This document shows, piece after piece, positions 38,373 through 46,908 of a DNA stretch of 64,000 nt. Each line of letters begins with the position of its first letter. The first letter of the stretch is position 1. The position numbers and the translations under genes were made by a program. The notes below the pieces were generated by a model, which saw only the letters and a list, made by a program, of their open reading frames with translations, did not search any database and was not told the origin of the DNA. Source of the stretch: an uncultured Methanoregula sp. (GTDB lineage: Archaea > Halobacteriota > Methanomicrobia > Methanomicrobiales > Methanospirillaceae); the NCBI RefSeq assembly GCF_963678795.1, contig NZ_OY787452.1:1-64000 (forward strand), given 5' to 3'.

Positions 38373-38380
38373 AATTATAA
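38373..38380 (+). promoter_or_regulatory. Candidate TATA box before the WbjB/CapE-like gene
   Basis: AATTATAA lies about 73 bases before the ATG at 38450, in an AT-rich gap that follows a T-run terminator. It suggests a separate promoter for this gene. Confidence 0.35.
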
Positions 38381-38449
38381 CTCCATAAAAAGGTAATATA
38401 AAGAAAAGAATTCAGAGATAATCATCATTTACCGTTCAGGGGAACATGC

Positions 38450-39508
38450 ATGTTAACAAATAAAACGATTCTTATCACCGGGGGCACCGGCTCGCTGGGT
38501 AAAGTTCTGACGCGAAGACTTCTTTCCGGCGAGATGGGAACCCCCAAAAAAATAATTATATTTTCACGGGATGAAGCAAAACAACATGAAATGCGGGTGA
38601 ATTATCATAACCTGCGATCACCTACCGAGGAGGTAATATACAATAATTTCAAACAACTCCTGGAGTTCCGGATTGGAGATATCAGGGATTACTGGAGCGT
38701 ATCTGCAGTTCTCCGGGGAGTGGACATTGTATTCAATGCCGCGGCACTCAAGCAGGTTCCCTCATGCGAATATTTTCCCTTCGAAGCGGTCAGGACCAAT
38801 ATTGAAGGTCCGGAAAATATTGTACGTGCCATACGGGAAAACAACCTGCCCGTGGAAACCGTAGTCGGGATTTCCACGGATAAAGCCTGTAAGCCGGTCA
38901 ATGTCATGGGTATGACCAAGGCACTCCAGGAACGAATCTTTATCAGGGCAAATATTGAGTGCCCGAAAACCCGGTTTATCTGCGTGCGGTACGGGAATGT
39001 CCTTGCATCAAGGGGCTCGGTAATTCCATTATTTCATGAACAGATCAATTCGGGAGGGCCGGTAACAATTACAACTTCTGATATGACCCGGTTTTTATTA
39101 AGCCTTGATCAGGCAGTCGATACCATCTTTGGTGCAATACGCCATGCCCGTGCCGGAGAGACATATATTCCCCGTGTCCCGTCGGCAAACGTTGTGGACA
39201 TTGCAAAAATCCTTATCGGGACCCGTCCGGTGAAAATGGTCGTTACCGGAATCCGGCCCGGGGAAAAAATACATGAAATTCTCGTATCGGAAGAAGAAGC
39301 AAACCGGACAATCGAACGTGATCCCTATTACGTGATACTACCCATTCTCCCGGAACTCTGCATCCAGGGAGAAAAACAAAAGTTCCTGGGCCGTGAATTC
39401 AGTTCAGCAGATAACGTAATGACGCCCGCGATGCTGACTGAAACATTAACACGCCACAAACTCATGGTTGACGAAAAGATCACGATCGATGGAGAATTAC
39501 TTCGTTGA
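38450..39508 (+). CDS. UDP-GlcNAc 4,6-dehydratase/5-epimerase-type (WbjB/CapE)
   Basis: This 352-residue polysaccharide-biosynthesis SDR begins LITGGTGSLGKVLTRRLL, followed by IIIFSRDEAKQHEMR, the pattern of inverting UDP-GlcNAc 4,6-dehydratases. VFNAAALKQVPSCEYFPFEA and VGISTDKACKPVNVMGMTK carry the family's K-containing active site (MxxxK in place of YxxxK). RVPSANVVDIA and GIRPGEKIHEIL complete it. It would catalyse the first step to UDP-L-FucNAc, with the WbjC- and WbjD-like genes upstream doing steps two and three. The order C-D-B with a promoter gap before B differs from the usual B-C-D. Confidence 0.9.
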   Translation: MLTNKTILITGGTGSLGKVLTRRLLSGEMGTPKKIIIFSRDEAKQHEMRVNYHNLRSPTEEVIYNNFKQLLEFRIGDIRDYWSVSAVLRGVDIVFNAAALKQVPSCEYFPFEAVRTNIEGPENIVRAIRENNLPVETVVGISTDKACKPVNVMGMTKALQERIFIRANIECPKTRFICVRYGNVLASRGSVIPLFHEQINSGGPVTITTSDMTRFLLSLDQAVDTIFGAIRHARAGETYIPRVPSANVVDIAKILIGTRPVKMVVTGIRPGEKIHEILVSEEEANRTIERDPYYVILPILPELCIQGEKQKFLGREFSSADNVMTPAMLTETLTRHKLMVDEKITIDGELLR

Positions 39509-39613
39509 ATGACACTATCCAGGGGATCTGACCGTTCATACGGATCACCGGCCTGGACCCCCCGGACATAAAATACTCTTATCGCACGACACGGACCGGA
39601 CATACGAATTATC

Positions 39614-40810
39614 ATGAAGAAATTTGCACTTATTTCGTTAGGCCTTCCCCCTTCACAATCCGGGCAGTCAACGGTTTTATTCCACCTCCTGAAAGGAATG
39701 GATCCGGAAAAATACTGCTTAATTACGCAAAAAAATTTTCACCTGTATTCGATAATGCCCCAGTGTTCCTCCCGATTGCCTGCAACGTACCATTTCATGC
39801 ACCCGGATTATCAGTTCATCAGGATGTTCATCCGGGCTGCATCGAAGATCCAGTCAGGAAGAATGCTTGATTGTGCACTCCGGCTGCGCACGTACCAGAT
39901 AAAAAAGATTGTCAGGAAAGAGAAATGCGGGGCGATTATTGTCTGTACCGGGGATCTTTTTGATCCCCCCGCTGCGCTCATTGCTGCAAAAGAACTCGGG
40001 ATTCCGGTGATATTGTATACCTTTGATGATTACGCGTTCCAGGGGGCGAATCCATTGTTACAATCATTTGCGCATTCCCACGAGCGGGATCTTGTCCGGG
40101 ATGCGGCGGCCATCATCGTTCCCAATGAGTGCATGCACAAAGAGTACCGGGACCGGTATGGCATTGATGCTGCCACGATTCACAATCCATTCGATATCAA
40201 CGAGTATGAGAGGCTGGCCCGGGCAACCTGCGCTAAAGCTCCCGCGACTCCCGGAAAGAGCATCGTGTACACGGGTGCAATTTATGATGTCCATTACGAC
40301 GCATTCCGGAATTTGATTGCAGCAATATCGTTGCAGGAAACAACACCCGCAGGGATTCACCTGTATACACCCCAGTCCCCCCACCACCTTATCGGGAATA
40401 ATATCACCGGGCCCCACGTGGTGGTCCACAAAGCACTTCCGGTAACTGAGATGCCGGCTATCCAGCACAACGCGGATATTCTCTTTCTGCCGTTATCATT
40501 CAATCCCCGGTTCCGGGAGATCGTCAGGACATCAGCCCCGGGAAAGATCGGTGAATATCTGGCATCGAAAAAACCGATTCTTGTTCATGCTCCAGAAGAT
40601 TCGTTCCTGTCATGGTATTTTAAAAAATATCAGTGCGGGCTTGTCGTTGACGAGGACAACCCCGGGTTACTGGCCGAAGCAATCAGGCGCCTGTTGACAG
40701 ATGAAAAACTCTGCCAGGAAATTACCAGAAACGCATACGAGCGTGCAAAAACAGATTTCGATGCAACTGCTGCAAGAGAGAAATTATCCCGGCTTATTGA
40801 AAGAATTTAA
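39614..40810 (+). CDS. Family 4-like glycosyltransferase
   Basis: This 398-residue protein of GT-B form starts FALISLGLPPSQSGQSTVLFHLL. The N-terminal domain has AIIVCTGDLFDPPAALIAAKELG; the C-terminal half has KSIVYTGAIYDVHYDAFRNL, then IGEYLASKKPILVHAPEDSF, the donor-binding end of GT4 enzymes, and AYERAKTDFDAT before the C-terminus. Donor and acceptor are unknown. It converges with the minus-strand glycosyltransferase at 40833, with only 22 bases between the stops. Confidence 0.82.
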   Translation: MKKFALISLGLPPSQSGQSTVLFHLLKGMDPEKYCLITQKNFHLYSIMPQCSSRLPATYHFMHPDYQFIRMFIRAASKIQSGRMLDCALRLRTYQIKKIVRKEKCGAIIVCTGDLFDPPAALIAAKELGIPVILYTFDDYAFQGANPLLQSFAHSHERDLVRDAAAIIVPNECMHKEYRDRYGIDAATIHNPFDINEYERLARATCAKAPATPGKSIVYTGAIYDVHYDAFRNLIAAISLQETTPAGIHLYTPQSPHHLIGNNITGPHVVVHKALPVTEMPAIQHNADILFLPLSFNPRFREIVRTSAPGKIGEYLASKKPILVHAPEDSFLSWYFKKYQCGLVVDEDNPGLLAEAIRRLLTDEKLCQEITRNAYERAKTDFDATAAREKLSRLIERI

Positions 40811-40832
40811 GAGAAAAAACTGAACCGGGCAA

Positions 40833-41897
40833 TTATCTGCCGCAGATCAGATCCTGATGTATCCCGATGAGCATCTCCACCATTTTTGTATGGTCATAGC
40901 GCTCCTTCACGGTAACGCGGGCGCTTTTTCCCATATTCCTGCGCTCATCAGGATGATCCCGCATCCAGATCACTGCATCGTATAATGCCGGAACATCCCG
41001 GACCGGGATGATCAACCCGTTTTTTTTGTCTTCAACGATCTCGGGACATCCCCCGATATTGGTGACAATCGCGGGAATCCCGCAGGAGAACGCTTCCATA
41101 ACAGAAGTCGGGACCGCGTCAGTATACGTCGGGAGAAGCAGGCAGTCTGCCGCATTATACCAGTCCCGGACGGATTCGGGCTGGAGCGAGCCAACGAACC
41201 GGCAATTCTCCGTATGGGGGGGAATGGTTCCCGGTCCGATAAAAACAAATGTGGCCCAGGGACAGCGCTCTGCAACCGAGACAATTTCATTGAGACCTTT
41301 CCATGCATGCAGTCTCCCGATGAAAAGGAATACCATTGCATCGGGGGACAGCCCCATCTTCTGCCGGACAACTTCGCGGGGGAGGGGAGAGAAGAATGTG
41401 GTATCAACTCCTGAATGAAGTGCAGAGATCTTCTCAGGAATTGCTCCAAGAGAGATCAGGATTGTCCGGATATCGTCGCTCGCGGTCAGGATATGATCCG
41501 ATTTCCGGATCATGGTGCGGGTCAGTGACATGCAGAAGGAATTCTTAAACGGGAAAATACGGGCATCATCACCATGGAATTTCAGTACAAGCGGGCAGTT
41601 CTTCCGCCCGAACAGTGCCGGGACGAGGCTGCTGTGGGGAATATACTCCGCCTGCATGATATCGAGGTCGCGGTCCCGTGCAAGACAGAGGGATTGCCAG
41701 AGGAACGGGGGATAACCGGTAAGTGACCCGCTTCTCTTGACGGCCATTTTTACGAGAACATCGTTCCGGACAAGGTCATCCACCATCCGTTTTACAAAAA
41801 TTCCCCGGGTAGTATCGGTAAGGATCACTTCGCCCGGGTTCTTCGGAAGCCCCGGGGGATACATGTTTGAAAAAAGGCCAAGGGTATACTTATGCAT
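40833..41897 (-). CDS. Family 4 glycosyltransferase (colanic-acid type)
   Basis: This GT4 enzyme of 354 residues begins YTLGLFSNMYPPGLPKNPGE. VLKFHGDDARIFPFKN and LHSGVDTTFFSPLPREVVRQ are typical of the middle of GT4 enzymes, FLFIGRLHAWKGLNEIV starts the donor domain, and PTSVMEAFSCGIPAIVTNIGG contains the conserved E-x7-E region; VKERYDHTKMVE ends it. It is the last gene of the minus-strand acyl cluster. ATG 41897 fits the family N-terminus; a TTG at 41954 would add 19 residues with no similarity. Confidence 0.87.
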   Translation of the reverse strand: MHKYTLGLFSNMYPPGLPKNPGEVILTDTTRGIFVKRMVDDLVRNDVLVKMAVKRSGSLTGYPPFLWQSLCLARDRDLDIMQAEYIPHSSLVPALFGRKNCPLVLKFHGDDARIFPFKNSFCMSLTRTMIRKSDHILTASDDIRTILISLGAIPEKISALHSGVDTTFFSPLPREVVRQKMGLSPDAMVFLFIGRLHAWKGLNEIVSVAERCPWATFVFIGPGTIPPHTENCRFVGSLQPESVRDWYNAADCLLLPTYTDAVPTSVMEAFSCGIPAIVTNIGGCPEIVEDKKNGLIIPVRDVPALYDAVIWMRDHPDERRNMGKSARVTVKERYDHTKMVEMLIGIHQDLICGR

Positions 41898-41934
41898 GGG
41901 ATTTCGCCGTTTCAATGTCCGATCGTTACAAGGT

Positions 41935-41982
41935 ATCCGGTGGGGTTTCAACAAACATATAGTTAGTTGACATCCACCGGAT
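41935..41982. repeat. Inverted repeat ATCCGGTGG/CCACCGGAT between transketolase and GT4 genes
   Basis: Perfect 9-base arms at 41935-41943 and 41974-41982 are separated by 30 bases. It lies in the 209-base gap before the minus-strand GT4 gene. It could form a hairpin or be a protein-binding site. Confidence 0.4.
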
Positions 41983-42106
41983 GGCCGGTCAGCATTCCCG
42001 CACCAGACATTTTTTCATTTCCTGTCAAAAAGTGCATTCACCTGACGGACGATAACCCGTTCGCCCGGATCCGGGGGCTTCCCATGGGAGTATTCCTGAT
42101 ATAAGA

Positions 42107-43093
42107 CTATGTTGAGTGAGCACGCGTATTGAACGCGGATGCTATTCTCTCTGCGATATGCGGCCCCGTCAGGCCATTCTGATCAAGCAGGTACTGGTAA
42201 TCCCCGGCAACCTGGAAAGCATCGGGCATACCGATGATGAGCTGGCGGGGCGCAGAGGGTCGTGCGCACAGGTATTCTGCAACCGCTCCTCCGAGTCCCC
42301 CGATAACACTGTGCTCTTCAACAGTCACGATCAGGTTTGGGCCCGTGCAGGCAGTATCGATGGCTTCCGTGTCAAGCGGTTTTATGGTATGCATGTTCAC
42401 GACGGATGCAGATATTTCCCGCGATTCAAGGATCTTTGCTGCCTCAAGGGCGTGATATACCATGGATCCCGTGGCGATTATAGTGACATCAGAACCCTTT
42501 TTCAGAGTGATTGCCTTCCCGATCTCAAACGGGTAATCTTCGCGGTTGACAACCGGGTTGTTCGCAACACCGGTAAGCCGGAGGTACACCGGGCCATGAT
42601 ACCGGGCAATGGCTTCAGTGGCTTTTACCACTTCCGTGCAGTCTGCCGGAGAGATGATGCAGAGCCCGGGAATTGCCCGCATCAGCGCAACGTCTTCGAT
42701 GCCATAATGGGTGTTCCCGAACATCCCCATGCCAAAGCCACTGCCAAGACCCACGAGCTTGATATTGAAGCCCATGTATCCCAGGTTGAGACGCACCTGT
42801 TCATAGCTGCGCATGGCTGCAAATGTTGCAAACGTAGTTGCAAAAACCAGTCTGCCTTCCTTTGCCAGGCCCGCGGCAATCCCGAGCAGGTTCTGCTCGG
42901 CGATTCCCACGTTCAGTAATTTATCCGGATAGAGCGCACGGAAACGATCCAGCCCGGATGTCGAGCATAAATCGGCGGTAAGCACAACAAGGTTGTCGAT
43001 ATCCCGCCCGAGCTCTATCATGGTGATGCCGAACGTGCTGCGCTGCCCTAACTTGGACCACAGTCGTGCATTGAGTGAATTTATCTGAATCAT
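42107..43093 (-). CDS. Transketolase C-terminal subunit
   Basis: This 328-residue protein is the pyrimidine-binding and C-terminal half of a split transketolase. LLNVGIAEQNLLGIAAGLAKEG contains the catalytic glutamate (E in AEQN) that activates ThDP in the partner, and VTVEEHSVIGGLGGAVAEYL is the C-terminal domain signature. Together with the N-terminal subunit just upstream it should transfer two-carbon ketol units between sugars. Split transketolases are common in archaea and in secondary-metabolite clusters. Here it belongs to an operon with FabG-like and LuxC-like genes, so a dedicated substrate is possible. Confidence 0.9.
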   Translation of the reverse strand: MIQINSLNARLWSKLGQRSTFGITMIELGRDIDNLVVLTADLCSTSGLDRFRALYPDKLLNVGIAEQNLLGIAAGLAKEGRLVFATTFATFAAMRSYEQVRLNLGYMGFNIKLVGLGSGFGMGMFGNTHYGIEDVALMRAIPGLCIISPADCTEVVKATEAIARYHGPVYLRLTGVANNPVVNREDYPFEIGKAITLKKGSDVTIIATGSMVYHALEAAKILESREISASVVNMHTIKPLDTEAIDTACTGPNLIVTVEEHSVIGGLGGAVAEYLCARPSAPRQLIIGMPDAFQVAGDYQYLLDQNGLTGPHIAERIASAFNTRAHST

Positions 43094-43106
43094 GGTAACG
43101 CCCGTT

Positions 43107-43934
43107 TCAGAGGTTGAGTTCCCTGACCGCAGTATCGTACTGGGCCTGCGTCAGCCGGTTGTGGTGCCATTCGTTGTTCCCCTCCATGAAAGAGACGCCT
43201 TTCCCCTTCACGGTCTTCGCAATGATCACCCGTGGCATACCCGTCGGGTTCTCCGTTCGAAGAGTGCCATACAGGCTCCTCACATCATGCCCGTCAGCGA
43301 CAACAACATCCCAGCCACATCCTCTCCACATAGCCTCGTAATCCGCGGCCATGATATCGCACCGTGCGCCATCCGACTGCATATCATTTGCATCAATGAT
43401 CGCTGTAAGATTGGAGAGCTTGTAATGCCGGGCTGCCATTGCCGCTTCCCAGACGGAGCCTTCATTGCACTCACCGTCACCCATCAGGACATAAACACGG
43501 AATCCGGCATTCTGTTTTTTACCTGCCAGCGCCACCCCGGTACCGAGAGATAACCCGTGGCCCAGGCTGCCGCTTGAAAATTCTATGCCCTTGTCGGGAT
43601 TCATGACCGGCTGGCCGGGCAGGAATCCGCCGTTCTTCTCGAACGTATCCAGTTCCTCAAACGTGATCAGGCCTGCCTCTGCGAGTGCTGTGTAATAGCC
43701 AAGGGAGCCGTGTCCCTTGCTGAGGATAAACCGGTCCCGCCCTTCCCATCGGGGATTTTCCGGATTAATCTTCATGATCCCGCCGTACAGGACCGCCATT
43801 ATCTCAATAATTGAGAGGGCCGAACCCACGTGTGCGCCGTTGTTCCCGGCGGATAAGGCGAGGTCGAGGACTTTTTTCCGCATCCTTTTGGCCATTGCCC
43901 CGATATTTTGTATGACAGGATCTTCCGGAGTCAT
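43107..43934 (-). CDS. Transketolase N-terminal subunit
   Basis: This 275-residue protein is the ThDP- and Mg-binding half of the split transketolase. FILSKGHGSLGYYTALAEAGLI holds the conserved histidines that position the cofactor, and GDGECNEGSVWEAA plus the following IDANDMQSDG is the ThDP motif. Its stop lies 13 bases before the C-subunit start, as expected for co-translation of a complex. ATG 43934 is preferred to the GTG at 43943. Besides a role in this cluster, the enzyme might supply sedoheptulose 7-phosphate for the heptose genes at the other end of the island. Confidence 0.92.
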   Translation of the reverse strand: MTPEDPVIQNIGAMAKRMRKKVLDLALSAGNNGAHVGSALSIIEIMAVLYGGIMKINPENPRWEGRDRFILSKGHGSLGYYTALAEAGLITFEELDTFEKNGGFLPGQPVMNPDKGIEFSSGSLGHGLSLGTGVALAGKKQNAGFRVYVLMGDGECNEGSVWEAAMAARHYKLSNLTAIIDANDMQSDGARCDIMAADYEAMWRGCGWDVVVADGHDVRSLYGTLRTENPTGMPRVIIAKTVKGKGVSFMEGNNEWHHNRLTQAQYDTAVRELNL

Positions 43935-43946
43935 GGATAACACAAT

Positions 43947-44687
43947 TTATAATCCGCCATCGACCCTGATGACCTGGCCGGTCACATAGGAAGACAGGTC
44001 CGATGCCAGGAAAACCGCAGTTTTTGCAATGTCAGCGGGCTCTCCCATCCGTTTCATGTCGCTTGTGAGGATCGTCTCCTGGATGACCTTATCCGTCATG
44101 CTGGAGATCATGGTGGTCCGGGTTATGCCCGGGGCAATGGAATTCACTCTCACCCCGAAGTCCCCGAGTTCTTCTGCCATTGCTTTCGTTGCGCAGATGA
44201 CTGCTGCCTTGCTTGCGCCGTACACTGAACGGCCGGCATTGCCATCGATAGCTGCCGATGAGGAGATATTGATGATGCTGCCTTTCTTCTGTCTCATCAT
44301 GGTCTTTGCGATATGCTGCGAGAAGAGGAAGAGGGAGAAGAAATTCACTTCGAAGACTTCATGCAGTTTATCCATCGATGACATCAGGAACAGGGCATTG
44401 TACGTTACCCCGGCATTGTTGACAAGAGCATCAACGGGAAGTCTGGTGGCCGTGATGGATTTTGCCGCAGCCTTGAGCTGTTCGTGATCCCGCAGGTCGA
44501 AATAGACCGGCCAGATATTGACATGATACTTCTCCCGAAGAGATTGTGCATTGGCTTCAAATTCATCGGTTTTCGTCCGGGCACAGGCCCAGACATTCGC
44601 CCCGTTTGCTGCAAACGTCTCGAGCATCACTTTCCCGATACCCTGGGCACACCCGGTAATTATCACGTTTTTTCCTTTCAGAAGCAT
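43947..44687 (-). CDS. FabG-like SDR reductase, tandem copy B
   Basis: This classical SDR of 246 residues resembles 3-oxoacyl-ACP reductases. VIITGCAQGIGKVMLE is the NAD(P) loop, LVNNAGVTY the structural motif, ISSSAAIDGNAGRSVYGASKAA the catalytic block with Y156 and K160, and VTGQVIRVDGG the end. It is a diverged tandem duplicate of the next gene upstream, with the same MLLKGKN start and equal catalytic positions. GGAGG lies 8 bases before ATG 44687, which is why I chose it over the ATG at 44705. It probably reduces a 3-keto or hydroxy-ketone group in the cluster's product. Confidence 0.9.
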   Translation of the reverse strand: MLLKGKNVIITGCAQGIGKVMLETFAANGANVWACARTKTDEFEANAQSLREKYHVNIWPVYFDLRDHEQLKAAAKSITATRLPVDALVNNAGVTYNALFLMSSMDKLHEVFEVNFFSLFLFSQHIAKTMMRQKKGSIINISSSAAIDGNAGRSVYGASKAAVICATKAMAEELGDFGVRVNSIAPGITRTTMISSMTDKVIQETILTSDMKRMGEPADIAKTAVFLASDLSSYVTGQVIRVDGGL

Positions 44688-44701
44688 AGTGGTTCCTCCC
44701 A

Positions 44702-45445
44702 TCACCCGATGCCCCCGTCAACCCGGATTATCTGGCCGGTAATAAAGGATGACATGTCTGATGCGAGAAACAGGATGACGCCGGCAACCTCTTCGGGAAG
44801 CCCCATATGTTTCAGGTCGCTTTTCACCATCAGACGGGCCAGCACATCGGCAGGCATCTTCTCCGTCATCTCGGTCTTGATAACTCCCGGGGCAATCGCG
44901 TTCACCCGTATCCCGGAGCCTGCCAGTTCGGCAGACAATGTTTTTGTGGCACCGATTATTGCTGCCTTGCTTGCACTGTAGGACAGCTGGCCCGGATTGC
45001 CGTCAATGGCGGATATCGAGGATATATTGATGACGCTGCCGGATTTCTGGCGCAGCATGTACCTGGTGATGAATTGCGAAAGGAGCATCTGCGAGAAAAA
45101 ATTGACCTCGAACACCTTCTTCATCTGTTCCATGGTCGTCATATGGAAGAGGGCATCGTGGGTCATGCCGGCGATATTGACAAGGACGTCAACCGGTTGT
45201 TTTGTATCACGTATTGCATGGGCTGCTGATTTAACCTGATCCGGATCGAGCAGATCGAAGTACAGCGGGGTAATCCAGACATTATTTTTTGCTGCTAATT
45301 CTTTTATATGACTCTCAAATTCCGGATCCTCGTGCTGGCAGCAGGCCCAGATATTGGCTCCGTTCTCTGCAAAAAGATCCATGGTTGAACGGCCGATACC
45401 CTTTAAGCACCCGGTTATCACCGCATTTTTTCCCTTCAGCAACAT
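44702..45445 (-). CDS. FabG-like SDR reductase, tandem copy A
   Basis: This 247-residue classical SDR is the upstream member of the pair. VITGCLKGIGRSTMD is the nucleotide loop, LVNIAGMTHD shows a change from NNAG to NIAG, and ISSISAIDGNPGQLSYSASKAA gives Y156/K160. FITGQIIRVDGG ends it. AGGAGG precedes the ATG. The 171-base gap upstream contains two hairpins, so this gene probably begins a transcript that runs through copy B and the transketolase genes. Two reductases that both differ from housekeeping FabG suggest two separate keto reductions. Confidence 0.9.
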   Translation of the reverse strand: MLLKGKNAVITGCLKGIGRSTMDLFAENGANIWACCQHEDPEFESHIKELAAKNNVWITPLYFDLLDPDQVKSAAHAIRDTKQPVDVLVNIAGMTHDALFHMTTMEQMKKVFEVNFFSQMLLSQFITRYMLRQKSGSVINISSISAIDGNPGQLSYSASKAAIIGATKTLSAELAGSGIRVNAIAPGVIKTEMTEKMPADVLARLMVKSDLKHMGLPEEVAGVILFLASDMSSFITGQIIRVDGGIG

Positions 45446-45480
45446 TCCCGTATCCTCCTTAATAAAATACTGTACTCATG

Positions 45481-45503
45481 GATGGACGGATCGTTAGTCC
45501 ATC
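45481..45503. promoter_or_regulatory. Hairpin GATGGAC/GTCCATC upstream of the SDR pair
   Basis: Perfect 7-base arms at 45481-45487 and 45497-45503 enclose a 9-base loop, 36 bases before the first SDR start on the minus strand. It may be an operator for this transcript. Confidence 0.35.
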
Positions 45504-45579
45504 AAGTTTCGGACTCCAGTAATAACGTTCGATTTACAGGTAATCAAACCTGCGGACAGTTTACCCGGTCAGGATTGGG

Positions 45580-45597
45580 CCGGGAATGCTATCCCGG
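45580..45597. terminator. Hairpin CCGGGA/TCCCGG after the LuxC-like gene
   Basis: Perfect 6-base arms (45580-45585 and 45592-45597) with a 6-base loop lie about 20 bases after the LuxC-like stop on the minus strand. This could end the ACP-LuxE-LuxC transcript. Confidence 0.35.
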
Positions 45598-45616
45598 TTC
45601 TTCCGGCAGTCCCGTA

Positions 45617-46906
45617 TCAGTTGTTTCTTAAAATGACCCACCGCACCAGCCGGTTCAGGGTCATGATCCCATCCCATGGCAGGGTAAAGTCATGAATGGT
45701 ACCGGGAATGACAACCCGGTCCACTCCCCGGTACGTCAGTTGCCGGGCAAACAATTCCCGTTTTCCCTGGTCCAGCATCCCAATGGAGACTGCCTGGATC
45801 TTGTGGTTTACGAGGGGGATCACCTCATCTGCCGAACCGATCTCTTTGACGAAGATACATTTTCCCTGGACCGGTTCCTCCAGGCAGGGATCCTGGTTGA
45901 TGAGGATGGTAAAGCCCAGGTCATGTGGTGCCACGCAGTTCTTCCCGTCGGAGAGGAGATAGGTTGCCCGGGTATTGATAATCCGTGCCGACATCCCGGT
46001 GGAGATAGGCTGGTTTTTCAGTGCCGGGGGCAGTTTTTCAAAGGCCTGGCGTAACCGTAAGACAACGGTATCAAGAGGAAACCGGCTTTTTTCCAGGAAG
46101 AGGACATGAGGCGAGGAGCAGGCCATCTGGTTGAAGACGGCAACGTCCTTTACGAAGAGATCCAGCGATCGTTCAAACCCGGCGGATTCGATATATTCCC
46201 GGTCAAAGACCGCGAACGAGTATTTCGGGCCGAATATGATGGTCTCGCAGTGATCCCGGCAGGGCAGCCGCGAGATAGCGCGGACGGCATCACTCCCCCC
46301 GAAGATGATCCGGCAGTCGGCTGCAAGGGAGAATTGCTCACTGGTTCCTTTTGATCTGCCTTCGAACGAGACGATCGCAATAGCGTTGAGAATTACGTTC
46401 CCGGTATAGGTTTTCCCCTCTTGTACTACAGAGATCTTCGGCAGGTCTTTAAGAATAGATGAGATGAGCGGGACGTACTCTTCTGGCATCTTGACGATAC
46501 TGCCGTTCTTTGAGAGGACTGCCTGGACGAGTGAGAAGAAACCCAGGGTGGGCATATTTGCTGCAATCCAGTGGCAGACGATCCCACGTGGCCGGGCGGT
46601 CATCAGGAAATTCGATGCATTTTTGGAAAAGCCGTCCAGGTACCGCTTGTCCGCATAGTTGATCGCACAGATGTTGTCCAGGTTCTCCCTGCGGAGCCAG
46701 AGGGAGATATAACTGACACCCGGCAGGGTATTGATCTCCTTGTTCATGAGCACTTTTTTCCCAAGAGCGTCAAGGATCTTTATGATGGCGTCCACCGGGA
46801 CTGCCGCGAGAACTTCCCGGTTCTGGTTGACACCTCTGACAATCTCTTCAAAATCAGGAGAGGTTCGTTGTTCAAACTTGCCTTCTGCAAGGTGACAGGT
46901 GATCAT
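45617..46906 (-). CDS. LuxC-like acyl-CoA/acyl-protein reductase
   Basis: This is a 429-residue protein of the LuxC family, which reduces an activated acyl group to an aldehyde with NADPH. GIVCHWIAANMPTLGFFSLV contains the family's nucleotide-binding region, and VAVFNQMACSSPHVLFLEK holds the catalytic cysteine, C263, to which the acyl group attaches in LuxC. ATG 46906 was chosen because GGAGGG lies 6-7 bases before it; a longer frame reaching into the LuxE-like gene is not supported. It follows the LuxE-like gene by 2 bases. In luminous bacteria LuxC, LuxE and LuxD make long-chain aldehyde; here no LuxD or luciferase is present, so the aldehyde must serve another purpose. Confidence 0.87.
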   Translation of the reverse strand: MITCHLAEGKFEQRTSPDFEEIVRGVNQNREVLAAVPVDAIIKILDALGKKVLMNKEINTLPGVSYISLWLRRENLDNICAINYADKRYLDGFSKNASNFLMTARPRGIVCHWIAANMPTLGFFSLVQAVLSKNGSIVKMPEEYVPLISSILKDLPKISVVQEGKTYTGNVILNAIAIVSFEGRSKGTSEQFSLAADCRIIFGGSDAVRAISRLPCRDHCETIIFGPKYSFAVFDREYIESAGFERSLDLFVKDVAVFNQMACSSPHVLFLEKSRFPLDTVVLRLRQAFEKLPPALKNQPISTGMSARIINTRATYLLSDGKNCVAPHDLGFTILINQDPCLEEPVQGKCIFVKEIGSADEVIPLVNHKIQAVSIGMLDQGKRELFARQLTYRGVDRVVIPGTIHDFTLPWDGIMTLNRLVRWVILRNN

Positions 46907-46908
46907 CG

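Noticed and set aside
42116..42919. A 267-codon plus-strand frame over the transketolase C-subunit gene
   Set aside because: The minus strand encodes a complete transketolase subunit. The plus frame shows no recognisable domain.
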